Below are positions 1-10,264 of a stretch of DNA of 64,000 nt, piece after piece. Under the pieces are notes generated by a model. The model made no database searches and was not told the DNA's origin. It worked only from the letters and a program-made list of their open reading frames with translations. The stretch spans positions 1 to 64,000 of the forward strand of contig JAUJNG010000002.1 of NCBI GenBank assembly GCA_030448265.1. The letters run 5' to 3'. Positions within the stretch are counted from its first letter, which is position 1. Each line of letters opens with the position of its first letter. The DNA comes from Abditibacterium sp. GTDB taxonomy: Bacteria > Armatimonadota > Abditibacteriia > Abditibacteriales > Abditibacteriaceae. A program made the position numbers and the translations under genes.

Positions 1-206
1 GTGTTGCTCGTTGTTGTTGTGTGTTTCCGAACCATATTCCTTTATAACAAGAACTCATGGGGGGTGTCTTCTCTTATAACTACACCAATACTAAACAACC
101 CCATTGTTTTTTATATTTTTTTTGTTTTCCTCGCGGGGGTGCTCCCACATTCAAAATCTTAGATAGGCCACGCCCTGGCCCGGGCCCCCCCCCCCCCGCC
201 TCTCGT
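1..206. other. Atypical, low-quality-looking window edge
   Basis: This stretch is T-rich with runs of T and a run of 14 C residues near 185-199, quite unlike the GC-rich, codon-structured DNA that begins just after it. No plausible gene is seen; the short reading frame crossing it has no family resemblance. It most likely represents a poorly assembled contig end, or possibly an AT-rich insertion. Confidence 0.5.
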
Positions 207-211
207 TCATT

Positions 212-588
212 TCAGGCTTTGACGACCAGCTTGCCTCGCACCATGTTCATACCGCAGTGAAAAGTGAATTCGCCCGCTTTGTCGGGCGTGAACTCGACCG
301 GCACGTTCTGGCCTTGCGGCAGCATTTTCGAGATGCCGAAATCTCCCAGAATGACCTGTTCGGTGCAAGCCGTGCTTTCTTCGCGGCGGAAGTTGAGACG
401 CACCCTTTGGCCGCGCTTCACTTCGATGCGGTCGGGCGAATAGCCACCTTTGACGACAACCGTGATTTCCTGCGCGCCGCCCGCGCCCACTGCCGCTCTT
501 TCCCCCGCGCGCGGCCCGAAGAAAAACCACAAAGTGAAGACGATAAGCGCGATTCCGCCGCTTAAAACACCGATTTGGGCTGTGTCCA

Positions 589-589
<1 letters not shown>
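212..589 (-). CDS. Membrane-anchored cupredoxin-like protein
   Basis: A 125-residue protein with one N-terminal membrane segment (about residues 7-25, rich in Ile, Leu, Val and Phe) followed by a single cupredoxin-type beta-sandwich outside the membrane. Likely copper ligands are visible: a Cys in STACTEQV and the C-terminal cluster FHCGMNM, which supplies His, Cys and Met. Its ATG overlaps the copA stop codon (TGATG), so translation is probably coupled and the product should act with the copper exporter, perhaps accepting Cu(I) outside the membrane. A related secreted protein is encoded at 40270-40620 with a similar ACGMNHM site. The fold assignment is good; the exact role is inferred from the operon. 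Confidence 0.8.
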
Positions 590-2931
<2,342 letters not shown>

Positions 2932-2941
2932 GATTTTGAAT

Positions 2942-3021
2942 AACCACAGAAACACGGAGACACAGAGAAAAAAAGAGGTTTAAATCTCACCTTCTCTCTA
3001 TGTCTCCGTGTCTCTGTGGTT
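2942..3021. repeat. Intergenic inverted repeat, family G
   Basis: Left arm 2942-2969 (AACCACAGAAACACGGAGAC and on) pairs with right arm 2992-3021 around a short AT-rich loop. The arms carry the tandem CACAGAGACACGGAGA-type motif. It lies inside the copZ-copA operon, so it is unlikely to be a full terminator. Confidence 0.8.
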
Positions 3022-3030
3022 GAAATTTTC

Positions 3031-3237
3031 TTACTCGACCTTGGCGCCGTAGCCTTCTTCCTCGACAGCTTCGATGAGGCGCGCGGTGTCCAAATTCTCA
3101 CCCTGCACGCTCGCTTTTCCCGCTTCTAAATCGACGCTCGCGCTTTGCACGCCCGCCGCACCTTGCAGCGCCTGAGTGACGTGATTCTGGCACGCGCCGC
3201 ACATCATGCCCGAAATCGAAAGTTGAATGGTTTGCAT
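3031..3237 (-). CDS. copZ: CopZ-like copper chaperone
   Basis: A 68-residue single heavy-metal-associated domain with the metal site GMMCGAC near the N terminus and the usual beta-alpha-beta-beta-alpha-beta length. Members of this family carry Cu(I) in the cytoplasm and hand it to the CopA metal-binding domain and to CsoR-type sensors. It is the first gene after a strong CsoR-type operator and is followed by copA, so a copper-handling role is well supported. No signal peptide is present, consistent with cytoplasmic action. Confidence 0.93.
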   Translation of the reverse strand: MQTIQLSISGMMCGACQNHVTQALQGAAGVQSASVDLEAGKASVQGENLDTARLIEAVEEEGYGAKVE

Positions 3238-3241
3238 TTTT

Positions 3242-3260
3242 TATACCTCTTGGGGGTATA
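3242..3260 (-). promoter_or_regulatory. CsoR-type operator before copZ-copA
   Basis: The plus-strand sequence TATACCTCTTGGGGGTATA is a 19-base dyad (TATACC and GGTATA flanking a C/G-rich centre), closely matching known CsoR operators of the ATACCC-N-GGGTAT type. It lies 4 bases upstream of the copZ start region and downstream of csoR, so apo-CsoR would repress copZ-copA-cupredoxin. Confidence 0.75.
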
Positions 3261-3299
3261 ATAGAACGGCGGCGGCGCGACAAGTTCCTCCGCGCGCGA

Positions 3300-3590
3300 T
3301 TATTTCAAAAAGCGGCGCAGCGAGGTTCGCACTTCCTCCAAAAGTTCGTCCTGGGTGCGCGGCTGGGCGCATTCGTGCTGGTTTTCGTCGCCGCCGGAGA
3401 TGACGCAGCTTTCGAGGTGGCTGGTGAGCAGTTCCACGCCCAGGGCGTCGAGCGCCGAGCGGGTGGCGGAGATTTGGTCGAGGATTTCGAGGCAGTAGCG
3501 GTCGTCGTCGATCATTTTGCCGACGCCGCCGATTTGTCCGGCGATGCGATTGACGCGCGCTTTGATTTTTTTGCGGGAAGAATCGTTCAT
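3300..3590 (-). CDS. csoR: CsoR-family copper-sensing repressor
   Basis: A 96-residue, all-helical repressor of the CsoR/DUF156 family. The Cu(I) ligands are all present: Cys33 (RYCLEIL), His58 and Cys62 (SHLESC). Their spacing of 25 and 4 residues is the same as in characterised CsoR proteins, which argues for Cu(I) rather than Ni or formaldehyde sensing. Copper binding should release DNA and derepress the adjacent copZ-copA genes. It is encoded upstream on the same strand, with its own possible operator just before the start. The length is normal for the family. Confidence 0.92.
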   Translation of the reverse strand: MNDSSRKKIKARVNRIAGQIGGVGKMIDDDRYCLEILDQISATRSALDALGVELLTSHLESCVISGGDENQHECAQPRTQDELLEEVRTSLRRFLK

Positions 3591-3599
3591 TTGAAAGTC

Positions 3600-3618
3600 T
3601 GTGCCCTCACGGGGTATC
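3600..3618 (-). promoter_or_regulatory. Possible second CsoR half-operator
   Basis: TGTGCCCTCACGGGGTATC ends 10 bases upstream of the csoR start. Read on the minus strand, one half (ATACCCC) matches the site at 3242-3260 while the other half is degenerate. It could give autoregulation of csoR or serve the divergent efflux genes. Weak, pattern only. Confidence 0.35.
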
Positions 3619-3772
3619 TTCTCATTTCATACGCGCGCCGTCTTTTCGCGTTCGCGGTGCAGGAAAATCGCCCTGCCAACGCGCCAAAAGAGGGGAGCGC
3701 CCATACCGCCATAGCGTATAATTTGGTTGGTTGTTGAGAAGACGAGATATTGTCTCCCACCTCAAATTCCGC

Positions 3773-4324
3773 ATGAAAAAAGCGATACCAGGCATCGCGC
3801 GCCCGCGCCGACCGAGGGGAAATTTTCTCGCGGATTTCGGCGCGCTGTGCCGCGACCGCCGCAGGGCGTCGCTGCCGCTTTTGCTGGGCGTTTTGCTGTT
3901 TTTGCTGCAACCTCTGTCGGCGCAGTCGTTTTGCGCGCCGCACAATGCGGGCCTCGAACCCGCGCACTCTTCCCATTCTCACGCGGCTCACACGCACGAA
4001 TCGGGCGCGGATGACACGGCACATTCTCACGACGCGCATTCTCACGCCAGCGCTGCGACGACACACGCCCCCGCGCCCGATATGTGTTGCAGCCAGCAAC
4101 CGTCGCCGCAGGACGCGGTTTTAGGCGCCGTCGCTCCCGCGTCCAACTCCGGCAGCCCCAAAGCCGCGTTCGGCGAGATTTTTCCCGCTCTGGCGACCTC
4201 GGTTTTTCGCTTCTATACGGTAACGGGCCGCTTTGGTCGCGCGGGGCCGTCGCCGCCGCTTTCACGCCCCGTTTCGCCTTTTCATCCCGCTCTGGCGGGC
4301 CGCGCGCCTCCCGTTTCGCTGTAA
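3773..4324 (+). CDS. His-rich secreted protein, function unknown
   Basis: A 183-residue protein at the head of the plus-strand metal-efflux cluster. The N terminus is basic, followed by a hydrophobic stretch (SLPLLLGVLLFLLQPLSAQ) that looks like a signal peptide or anchor. The following 70 residues are packed with His in HSH, HTH and HSHD groups and end with a Cys pair (DMCCSQQ), suggesting metal capture in the periplasm. A TTG at 3731 extends the frame, but the ATG at 3773 gives a better signal sequence. A TATAAT sits at 3717-3722 with no clear -35 box. I do not recognise a named family; a metal-binding role is inferred from composition and context. Confidence 0.6.
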   Translation: MKKAIPGIARPRRPRGNFLADFGALCRDRRRASLPLLLGVLLFLLQPLSAQSFCAPHNAGLEPAHSSHSHAAHTHESGADDTAHSHDAHSHASAATTHAPAPDMCCSQQPSPQDAVLGAVAPASNSGSPKAAFGEIFPALATSVFRFYTVTGRFGRAGPSPPLSRPVSPFHPALAGRAPPVSL

Positions 4325-4421
4325 TCGCGCCGCATTGACTGCGGTCGTGTCGTTTGTCGGCTCCAATGCTTCTGATTTTCGAGGCTTGCGAGCCGTTGAC
4401 AGCAGAACGAGGAGGTCATTC

Positions 4422-5951
4422 GTGTTTATCGTCCCCCCACGCCGGACGAGCCGCGCGGCTTTGATAGCCGCGCTGGCGCTTTTTCCATCGGGAATTCAAG
4501 CCCAGAGTCCCGCGCCGCCACCGGTGCCGGCCCTTTCCAATTCAAATCCAAATAGCACGGGAGAGCCGGAATTTTCGGTTGAAGCGCTGGTGGAGCGCGC
4601 GCTGCGATTCAATCCGCAACTTCCGGTCGCGCGCGAAAATCTCGAAGCGGCGCGTTTGCGCGCGGGCGCGGCGCGCGCCAGGCAGAGTCCGACTGTGGAA
4701 ATCGCGCCGCGCATCGTGGGCAGTCGGGAGGCGGCGGAAGAGGAAATCATCGTGTCGCAGCCGCTCGATGTGTTCGGCGCGCGGCGCGCGCAGGCCGAAG
4801 TTTTAAGCGCCGAAATGCGCCGCGCGCAAAGCGAAGTCGCGCTGGCGCAACGCGGTTTGCGAGTCCAGGTCAAAGAGGCCGCCGCGCAGTTGTTCGCGGC
4901 GCAGGAAGCCGAAAATCTGGGAGCGGTGCAGGTCGAAGTCGCGCAGCTCTTTCGCGACGCCGCCGCGCGCCGCGCCCAGCTCGGCGATGTGCCCGTCGTG
5001 CAAGTGCAGCGCGCCGACCTCGAACTGTTGCGCGCCCGCAACGAGCTGGCAGGCGCGCGTGCCGAACGGCTGGTGCGCCGCGCGCAGGTCAATGCCCTCC
5101 TCGGACAAGATCCGCAAACGCCCCTGCGCGTGACGCTGCCGCTCGCCTCCGATTTCGCCGCCGCTCTGCGCGCGCCGCTTTCCTCTTCGGCAAATTCGAG
5201 TGTGCAGACCGAAAACGCGCCGTCTGGGGGCGCGCCGTCGCCAAGCGGTGCCGACTTGGTAGCCGCGCGCGCGGATTTTGCTTCTCAAATCGCGGCGCGG
5301 CCCGATATCCTGGGCGCGCAGGCGACGCTCGAAGCGCGCCAGGCGCAGGCGCGCGCGATTGGTAAGGGGCGTTTGCCGCAAATCGCATTGCAGGTGCGGC
5401 GCGATGCGGTTTTCGGATCGGGCGCAACGGCGCTGCGCGCCGTCATTACGGCGCCGATTTTCGATTTCGGGGCCATCGGACGCGAGAAAAAAGCGGCTCA
5501 GGCCGAGGTGCGCGCCCAGCAAGCCCAAATCAATGCTCTGCGCGCTCAGGCGGCGGTGCAGGTCGAACAGGCGCTGACTCGTCTCGCAGGAACGCGCCAG
5601 ACCGTCGAGATTTTTCGCACCGGCATTGTGCCGCAAACCCTCGATTTGCTGCGTAAAACCCAGATCGGCTACGCGCAGGGCGCCTCGACTTACCTCGAAG
5701 TTTTGGAAGCGCAGCGCACGCTGCGCCAGGTGCAAACCGAATATCTCCAGGCGCTCGTGGGCACGCGCACCGGTGAAGCGGCGCTCGAAAGCGCTCTGGG
5801 CGCCGCGCCCGCTGATTTGACCGGCACCCTCAACAATCCTGACGGTGCGGCGGCTCCCGACGGCGTGGCGCCCCTGGGAACGGTTCCGTCCGGCACGATT
5901 CAACCCGTCGAAACCGCGCCACTCAACCCGCCTTCCGCCGGAGACCGCTAA
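4422..5951 (+). CDS. TolC-family outer-membrane efflux protein (CusC-like)
   Basis: A 509-residue outer-membrane factor forming the exit duct of the tripartite metal efflux pump. The chosen start is a GTG at 4422, six bases after a strong GAGGAGGT ribosome site; it directly precedes a signal peptide (ALIAALALFPSGIQAQ). The frame stays open for 63 codons upstream, but that stretch overlaps the previous gene and lacks these signals. The body is rich in Ala, Arg, Glu and Gln, forms two repeated long-helix blocks, and contains the family-like stretch GYAQGASTYLEVLEAQRTL near the C terminus. It ends 11 bases before the adaptor gene, indicating an operon with the CusB-like and CusA-like genes. Confidence 0.88.
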   Translation: MFIVPPRRTSRAALIAALALFPSGIQAQSPAPPPVPALSNSNPNSTGEPEFSVEALVERALRFNPQLPVARENLEAARLRAGAARARQSPTVEIAPRIVGSREAAEEEIIVSQPLDVFGARRAQAEVLSAEMRRAQSEVALAQRGLRVQVKEAAAQLFAAQEAENLGAVQVEVAQLFRDAAARRAQLGDVPVVQVQRADLELLRARNELAGARAERLVRRAQVNALLGQDPQTPLRVTLPLASDFAAALRAPLSSSANSSVQTENAPSGGAPSPSGADLVAARADFASQIAARPDILGAQATLEARQAQARAIGKGRLPQIALQVRRDAVFGSGATALRAVITAPIFDFGAIGREKKAAQAEVRAQQAQINALRAQAAVQVEQALTRLAGTRQTVEIFRTGIVPQTLDLLRKTQIGYAQGASTYLEVLEAQRTLRQVQTEYLQALVGTRTGEAALESALGAAPADLTGTLNNPDGAAAPDGVAPLGTVPSGTIQPVETAPLNPPSAGDR

Positions 5952-5962
5952 GCGGAGAAATC

Positions 5963-8695
5963 ATGCAAAAAATCTTTCCTACTTTTCTTTTGCTCGCGGC
6001 TCTATTTTTCACCGCGCCGCGCGCGTGGGCGGGCGGCGACCCTTCCGACGGCCATTCGCACGGCCCCGCCGAAAGTGCCCCCGCGATGACGGAGAGCGCC
6101 ACGCAAACTCAAATCACGCTGCGCCTTTCGGATCTGGCGCAAAGCGGCGCCGGAACCGAAGCCGCGCTGGCGGGCGCCCAGATCAATGGCGTGCTCAAAA
6201 ACGCGGCGAGCGGCGAGAAACTGGCGCCCGTGACCGCGAAGGAAGAGGGCACGACCGGCATCTATCGGGTGCAATTCAACGGCGAAGAGGAAGCGATGGC
6301 GTTCCCTGGGGCCGGACGCTACGAACTCGATTTGCGAATCACGCCTCGAAACGGCCAGCCGGTTGACGCCCTTGTGCCTTTTGAACTCAAATTAGGCACG
6401 GGCGCGACGCCTGCTGCCGCGACGACCCCATTCTGGCGGCGCGCGCTGCCTTTCGGGGCAGGAATTGGAGTTTTGGGACTTCTCGCGGCGTTTTGGCTCA
6501 AGCGGCGGCGCCGGCGCGGTTCGGGCACGCCGACTTCGGGCACTCCAACTGGCGGCGGTTCCAATCAGGAAACGGTTTCGCTTCACAAGCCCGCCGAAAC
6601 CGCGACGGCGGCGCTGCTGCTTCTCACGCTGGGCGCAAGTTTGTGGAGCGCGCTGCCGGTTCGCGCGCACGGCGACGAAGACCACAGTCAGGAACCGGCG
6701 CCCAGCGCGCCGTCTGCGGCCCCAAACGCGGCCTCCAACCTCGCGCTGGGGGAAGTCACCAGCCGCGTCGATGCCGGTTCGATTCGCATCGTGCTGAACG
6801 CCACGACGCGCGCTGTGGAATCGACGGCGCTGCGGCCTGGACAGGTGCGTTTGCCGCGCGAAACCGCGCAGTTTTTGAACATTGCGACCGCGCCGGTGCG
6901 GGTCGAGCAGTTGGCGAGCGGGATCGCGGTGAGCGGCACCATTGCGCCCAATCCTAATGGGGTCGCGCGGGTCTCGTCGCTCGTTCCTGGGCGCGTCACA
7001 CGGCTGAACGTGCAGCAGGGCCAGCGCGTTGCGCGAGGGCAGGTCGTGGCGATTGTGGAAAGCCGCGCCATTGGCGAAGCGCAGTCGGCGTTTCGTCAGG
7101 CCGTCGCGCGACTGCAAAACGCGCGCTCCAACCTGCGCGTCGTCGAGGCGCAGGCGCGGGCCGGAGTGTTTTCGCGCGCGCCTCTCGAAGCGGCGCGGCG
7201 CGCTCAGGCCGAGGCGCAGGGCGAAGTGCGCGTGCAGGAAGCCGCCGTCGCGGCGGCGCGCGTGGCTCAAAACGCCGTCGCGGGCACGGCGCGCGCTGGA
7301 GGCTACGGCGCGCCCTCGCTCGAAGCGGCGCGCGCGCAGGCGGCGAGCGCGACGCAGGCATTGCGAAGCGCACAGGCGGCGCTTTCCAACGCGCAGTCGT
7401 CGGTGGGGAGCGCGGGTGCCGAACTGCGGCGGCGACGCCAGCTCGCGGCGGCGGGCGCTTACGGCGCGCGTCCGGTTGAAGAGGCGCGGCGCGCTCTGGT
7501 CGCGGCGCAGGCGGCGCGCGCGGCGGCGGCGAGTGAAGTCGCCACCACGCGCGCCAATCTGGCGCGGGCGCGAACTCTGGTGGCGGAAGGTTTGGTGTCG
7601 CGGCGCGATTTCGAGGTCGCCGAACAAGCCTTCGAGACGGCGCAGGCGCGGCAACGCACCGCGCAGGGCGACGAAACGGCGGCCTCGCAGGAAGTGGCGC
7701 GTCAGAATCGCGTGGCATCGAGCGGCGTCAACGGCGCGGCGGAAGTCGCGGCAGCGCAGAGCGCGCTCGCGGGCGCGCAGGCCGATGTCGCGGCGCGGGA
7801 AGCCGAAGTCGCGCGCAGTCGGAGCGGAGTGGCTCTGGCGAACGCGGCGCTGGCGCGCGAACGGGCGATTTTCGGCGCGAACATTGCCAATCGCCGCGAA
7901 ATCGGCACGGCGCGCGCGGGGTTGCAAAGCGCGCAGGCCAATCTTTTCAAGGCGCGGCGCGCTCTGGAAGAGGCCAATTCGGTTCTGGCGCGCGAGCAGA
8001 CCGTGTTTCGCCGCAATCTCAACAACACGGCGCAAATTCAGGCCGCGCGCGCGCAGTTGGTGGGGGCGCAGGCCGACGCCGACGCCGCGCGCAGTGCCCT
8101 GAAGCTGCTGCAAAGTTCTCCTGGCGGCAGCGTCGCGGTGCCGATTCGCGCACCGCTCGCGGGCATCGTGCAAAACCGTGAGGTCGCGCTGGGCGAGCTG
8201 GTGCAGGCCGATGCGCCTCTGCTCTCGATTGTCAATCTCGATACCGTCGCGCTCGAAACCGCGCTGTTCGAGGCCGACGCCGCTCAGGTTCGCATCGGTT
8301 CGCCCGTCACGGTCACGACCGATGCGGCCCCAGGGCGCCGCTTTCGCGGGCGGATTTCGTTTATCGGCTCGGCGGTCAATCCCCAGACCCGCGCTTTGAC
8401 GGCGCGCGCCCTCATCGCCAACCCTGGCGCGCTGCGTCTGGGCGTGTCCGTGCGCGGCCAGATCCAGACCGGCGAAGGCCCGTTGTCCCTCGTCGTTCCC
8501 GCCTCGGCGATTCTGGAAGACGGCGCCGCCAAAATCGTTTTCGTCGCCAAAAACGGCGTTTACGAGCGCCGCGAAGTCGCGGTCGGCGCCCAGAGCGGCG
8601 GATTGGCCGAAATTCGGCGCGGCGTGGAGCAAGGCGAACAGGTCGTCACCCAGGGCGCGGCGGCACTGCGCGCGGAGGCGGCGCGCGGCGCTTAG
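5963..8695 (+). CDS. CusB-like RND adaptor with fused N-terminal domain and very long hairpin
   Basis: A 910-residue periplasmic adaptor, roughly twice the usual family length. In order: a signal peptide; a His-containing segment (DGHSHGPAE); a small beta domain (about 45-150) resembling YtkA/FixH-type domains; a membrane helix (about 163-180) followed by RRRRR; a second hydrophobic helix (about 213-232) ending in RAHGDEDH; then a typical adaptor. Lipoyl half-motifs are at about 335-355 (VPGRVTRLNVQQGQ) and 725-745 (APLAGIVQNREV), with the beta-barrel and proximal domains after. Between the lipoyl halves lie about 350 Ala/Arg/Glu/Gln-rich residues predicted to be a coiled-coil hairpin. It should bridge the inner-membrane pump and the TolC-type channel. 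Confidence 0.85.
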   Translation: MQKIFPTFLLLAALFFTAPRAWAGGDPSDGHSHGPAESAPAMTESATQTQITLRLSDLAQSGAGTEAALAGAQINGVLKNAASGEKLAPVTAKEEGTTGIYRVQFNGEEEAMAFPGAGRYELDLRITPRNGQPVDALVPFELKLGTGATPAAATTPFWRRALPFGAGIGVLGLLAAFWLKRRRRRGSGTPTSGTPTGGGSNQETVSLHKPAETATAALLLLTLGASLWSALPVRAHGDEDHSQEPAPSAPSAAPNAASNLALGEVTSRVDAGSIRIVLNATTRAVESTALRPGQVRLPRETAQFLNIATAPVRVEQLASGIAVSGTIAPNPNGVARVSSLVPGRVTRLNVQQGQRVARGQVVAIVESRAIGEAQSAFRQAVARLQNARSNLRVVEAQARAGVFSRAPLEAARRAQAEAQGEVRVQEAAVAAARVAQNAVAGTARAGGYGAPSLEAARAQAASATQALRSAQAALSNAQSSVGSAGAELRRRRQLAAAGAYGARPVEEARRALVAAQAARAAAASEVATTRANLARARTLVAEGLVSRRDFEVAEQAFETAQARQRTAQGDETAASQEVARQNRVASSGVNGAAEVAAAQSALAGAQADVAAREAEVARSRSGVALANAALARERAIFGANIANRREIGTARAGLQSAQANLFKARRALEEANSVLAREQTVFRRNLNNTAQIQAARAQLVGAQADADAARSALKLLQSSPGGSVAVPIRAPLAGIVQNREVALGELVQADAPLLSIVNLDTVALETALFEADAAQVRIGSPVTVTTDAAPGRRFRGRISFIGSAVNPQTRALTARALIANPGALRLGVSVRGQIQTGEGPLSLVVPASAILEDGAAKIVFVAKNGVYERREVAVGAQSGGLAEIRRGVEQGEQVVTQGAAALRAEAARGA

Positions 8696-8700
8696 AAAGT

Positions 8701-8850
8701 GTTGACCGGTTCCCTCTCCGCTTGCGCGGAGGGTTAGGGGGGTGGGCCGAAAGAGTGTCTGTTCCTGAATCGGGCGCTCACTTGCACCACTCACCCCTCC
8801 CTAACCCTCCCCGCAAGTCGGGTGCCCTCTGGGCGTGGGAACCGGTCAAA
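8701..8850. repeat. Intergenic inverted repeat, family A copy 1
   Basis: The outer ends GTTGACCGGTTCCCTCTCC and GGGAACCGGTCAA are complementary, and inner parts contain GGGTTAGGGGGGTGGG against CACCCCTCCCTAACCCTCC. The right arm has an extra TGCCCTCTGGGCG segment also seen in families A4 and C. It lies between two co-directional genes of the efflux cluster. Confidence 0.85.
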
Positions 8851-8911
8851 CACGAACTCAACCGGCTCTTCATCGAGCCAGAAAACTAAAGGAATCCAAA
8901 CCAAACATCCC

Positions 8912-10042
8912 ATGAACATCTCATTCAAACATCCGCATCTTCGCGGCGCGAACTTGTTGGCGGGCGCGGCGCTCGCCGCCCTTCTCGCGGGCTGCAATTC
9001 GGCCAATGCGCCGTCAACAACGGCTTCCAGCGCCAACACTTCCGTTTCGCAAAACGAGGCGGCGCCGCAGGGCAGCAGCGCGGCCCAGTCCGCCGCCAAA
9101 ACCGGCGACGATCACGGCCACGCCAGCGATGCCGAGGCGCTCGAAGCGCATCCGCATTCGACCAAACTGCTTTTCGCCTCCAAACCCACCGCGATTCCCG
9201 CCGGCAAGACCACGACGTGGACGCTGCAAATCAACGATGCCAAAAGCGGCGAGCCGGTCAAAGAATTTGATGTCGTTCACGACAAATTGATGCATCTCAT
9301 CGTGGTTTCGCGCGATTTGACATGGTTCAATCACATTCACCCCACCTACAAAGGCAACGGCACCTTCACCATGACCACGACGTTGCCGCGCGCGGGCACT
9401 TACAAGCTCTACGCCGACTACACGCCCAAGGGGAAGGAACAGGAAGTCGCGCCGCACGAATTTTCAACCGCCGGAGCTTCCCCGACGACAAATGTTTCGC
9501 TTTCGCCCGACAAGATGAACGGCGTGTGGATGACCAAAAAAGTGACGGCTCATCCCGAAGGTGAACCGAACGCCAAAGGCGGGCCGACCTACGAAGTCGC
9601 GCTCATGCCGATGCCGTTTCCCGCCAAAGCGGGCGCCGATACCATGCTGCATTTCCAGGTGCGCGACGCCAAAGGCGTTCCCGTCAAGGATTTGCAGCCC
9701 TATCTGGGCGCGATGGGCCACGCTGTGGTTTTGTCGAGCGATTCCAAACAGTATCTCCATTCGCATCCGATGGAAGGCGGCATGGACGGCAAGCCCCACG
9801 ACATGAGCAAAATGGGCGAAATGAAACACTCGGCGCCGCCCAAAAGCGGCGGGCCGGACGTGATGTTTCACACCAAACTGCCTTCGACGGGACTTTATAA
9901 AGCGTGGGGCCAGTTCATGCACAAGGGCCAAATCATCACGGCGGCGTTCGTGCTGAACGCCGAGCCAGGCGCCGCCAGCGCGACTGCCACGACGAACGCG
10001 CCTCACGAACACAAGCCAGGCGATCCGCCGCACGCTCATTGA
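8912..10042 (+). CDS. Metal-binding lipoprotein, YtkA/FixH-like repeats
   Basis: A 376-residue predicted lipoprotein. The N terminus is a lipoprotein signal with the lipobox LLAGC, placing the lipidated Cys at residue 28. Two beta-rich units follow (about 85-190 and 225-350), each containing His/Met sites such as HIHPTYKG, HSHPMEGGMDG, HDMSKMGEMKHS and GQFMHKGQ. The C terminus ends HEHKPGDPPHAH. The composition suggests periplasmic copper or silver binding. The upstream part of the open frame lies in an inverted repeat, so the ATG at 8912 is preferred. It sits between the adaptor and pump genes, so it may feed metal to the RND system. I assign no established name. Confidence 0.7.
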   Translation: MNISFKHPHLRGANLLAGAALAALLAGCNSANAPSTTASSANTSVSQNEAAPQGSSAAQSAAKTGDDHGHASDAEALEAHPHSTKLLFASKPTAIPAGKTTTWTLQINDAKSGEPVKEFDVVHDKLMHLIVVSRDLTWFNHIHPTYKGNGTFTMTTTLPRAGTYKLYADYTPKGKEQEVAPHEFSTAGASPTTNVSLSPDKMNGVWMTKKVTAHPEGEPNAKGGPTYEVALMPMPFPAKAGADTMLHFQVRDAKGVPVKDLQPYLGAMGHAVVLSSDSKQYLHSHPMEGGMDGKPHDMSKMGEMKHSAPPKSGGPDVMFHTKLPSTGLYKAWGQFMHKGQIITAAFVLNAEPGAASATATTNAPHEHKPGDPPHAH

Positions 10043-10092
10043 TTGATATCCCGCCTCTGCGCGCTTTCCCGTGCCCTTCGCGCAAGATGGAC

Positions 10093-10236
10093 GTTGACCG
10101 GTTCCCTCTCCCTTCGGGAGAGGGTTAGGGTGAGGGAGAAAGTAAGGGTTTCTGGTTATTAGCTGCCGAGTTGGTGAAATAGCGACTTTTCTCCTTCACC
10201 CTAACCCTCTCCCGAAGGGAGAGGGAACCGATCAAC
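10093..10236. repeat. Intergenic inverted repeat, family A copy 2
   Basis: Arms start GTTGACCGGTTCCCTCTCCC and end GGGAACCGATCAAC, with CTTCGGGAGAGGGTTAGGG pairing to CCCTAACCCTCTCCCGAAG. The loop of about 55 bases is unlike that of copy 1. It lies between the lipoprotein and the RND pump gene. Confidence 0.88.
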
Positions 10237-10264
10237 ACCTGCCTCCACGCCATTAAGCCGTCTC

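Noticed and set aside
6392-8794. An 800-codon open frame opposite the adaptor gene
   Set aside because: It is the antisense shadow of a GC-rich, Ala/Arg-repeat gene; composition is Arg-rich without domain features, and no ribosome site is present.
8701-10236. Family A dyads as ordinary transcription terminators
   Set aside because: They lie between co-directional genes of an apparent operon and lack a T-run after the stem; partial termination cannot be excluded.
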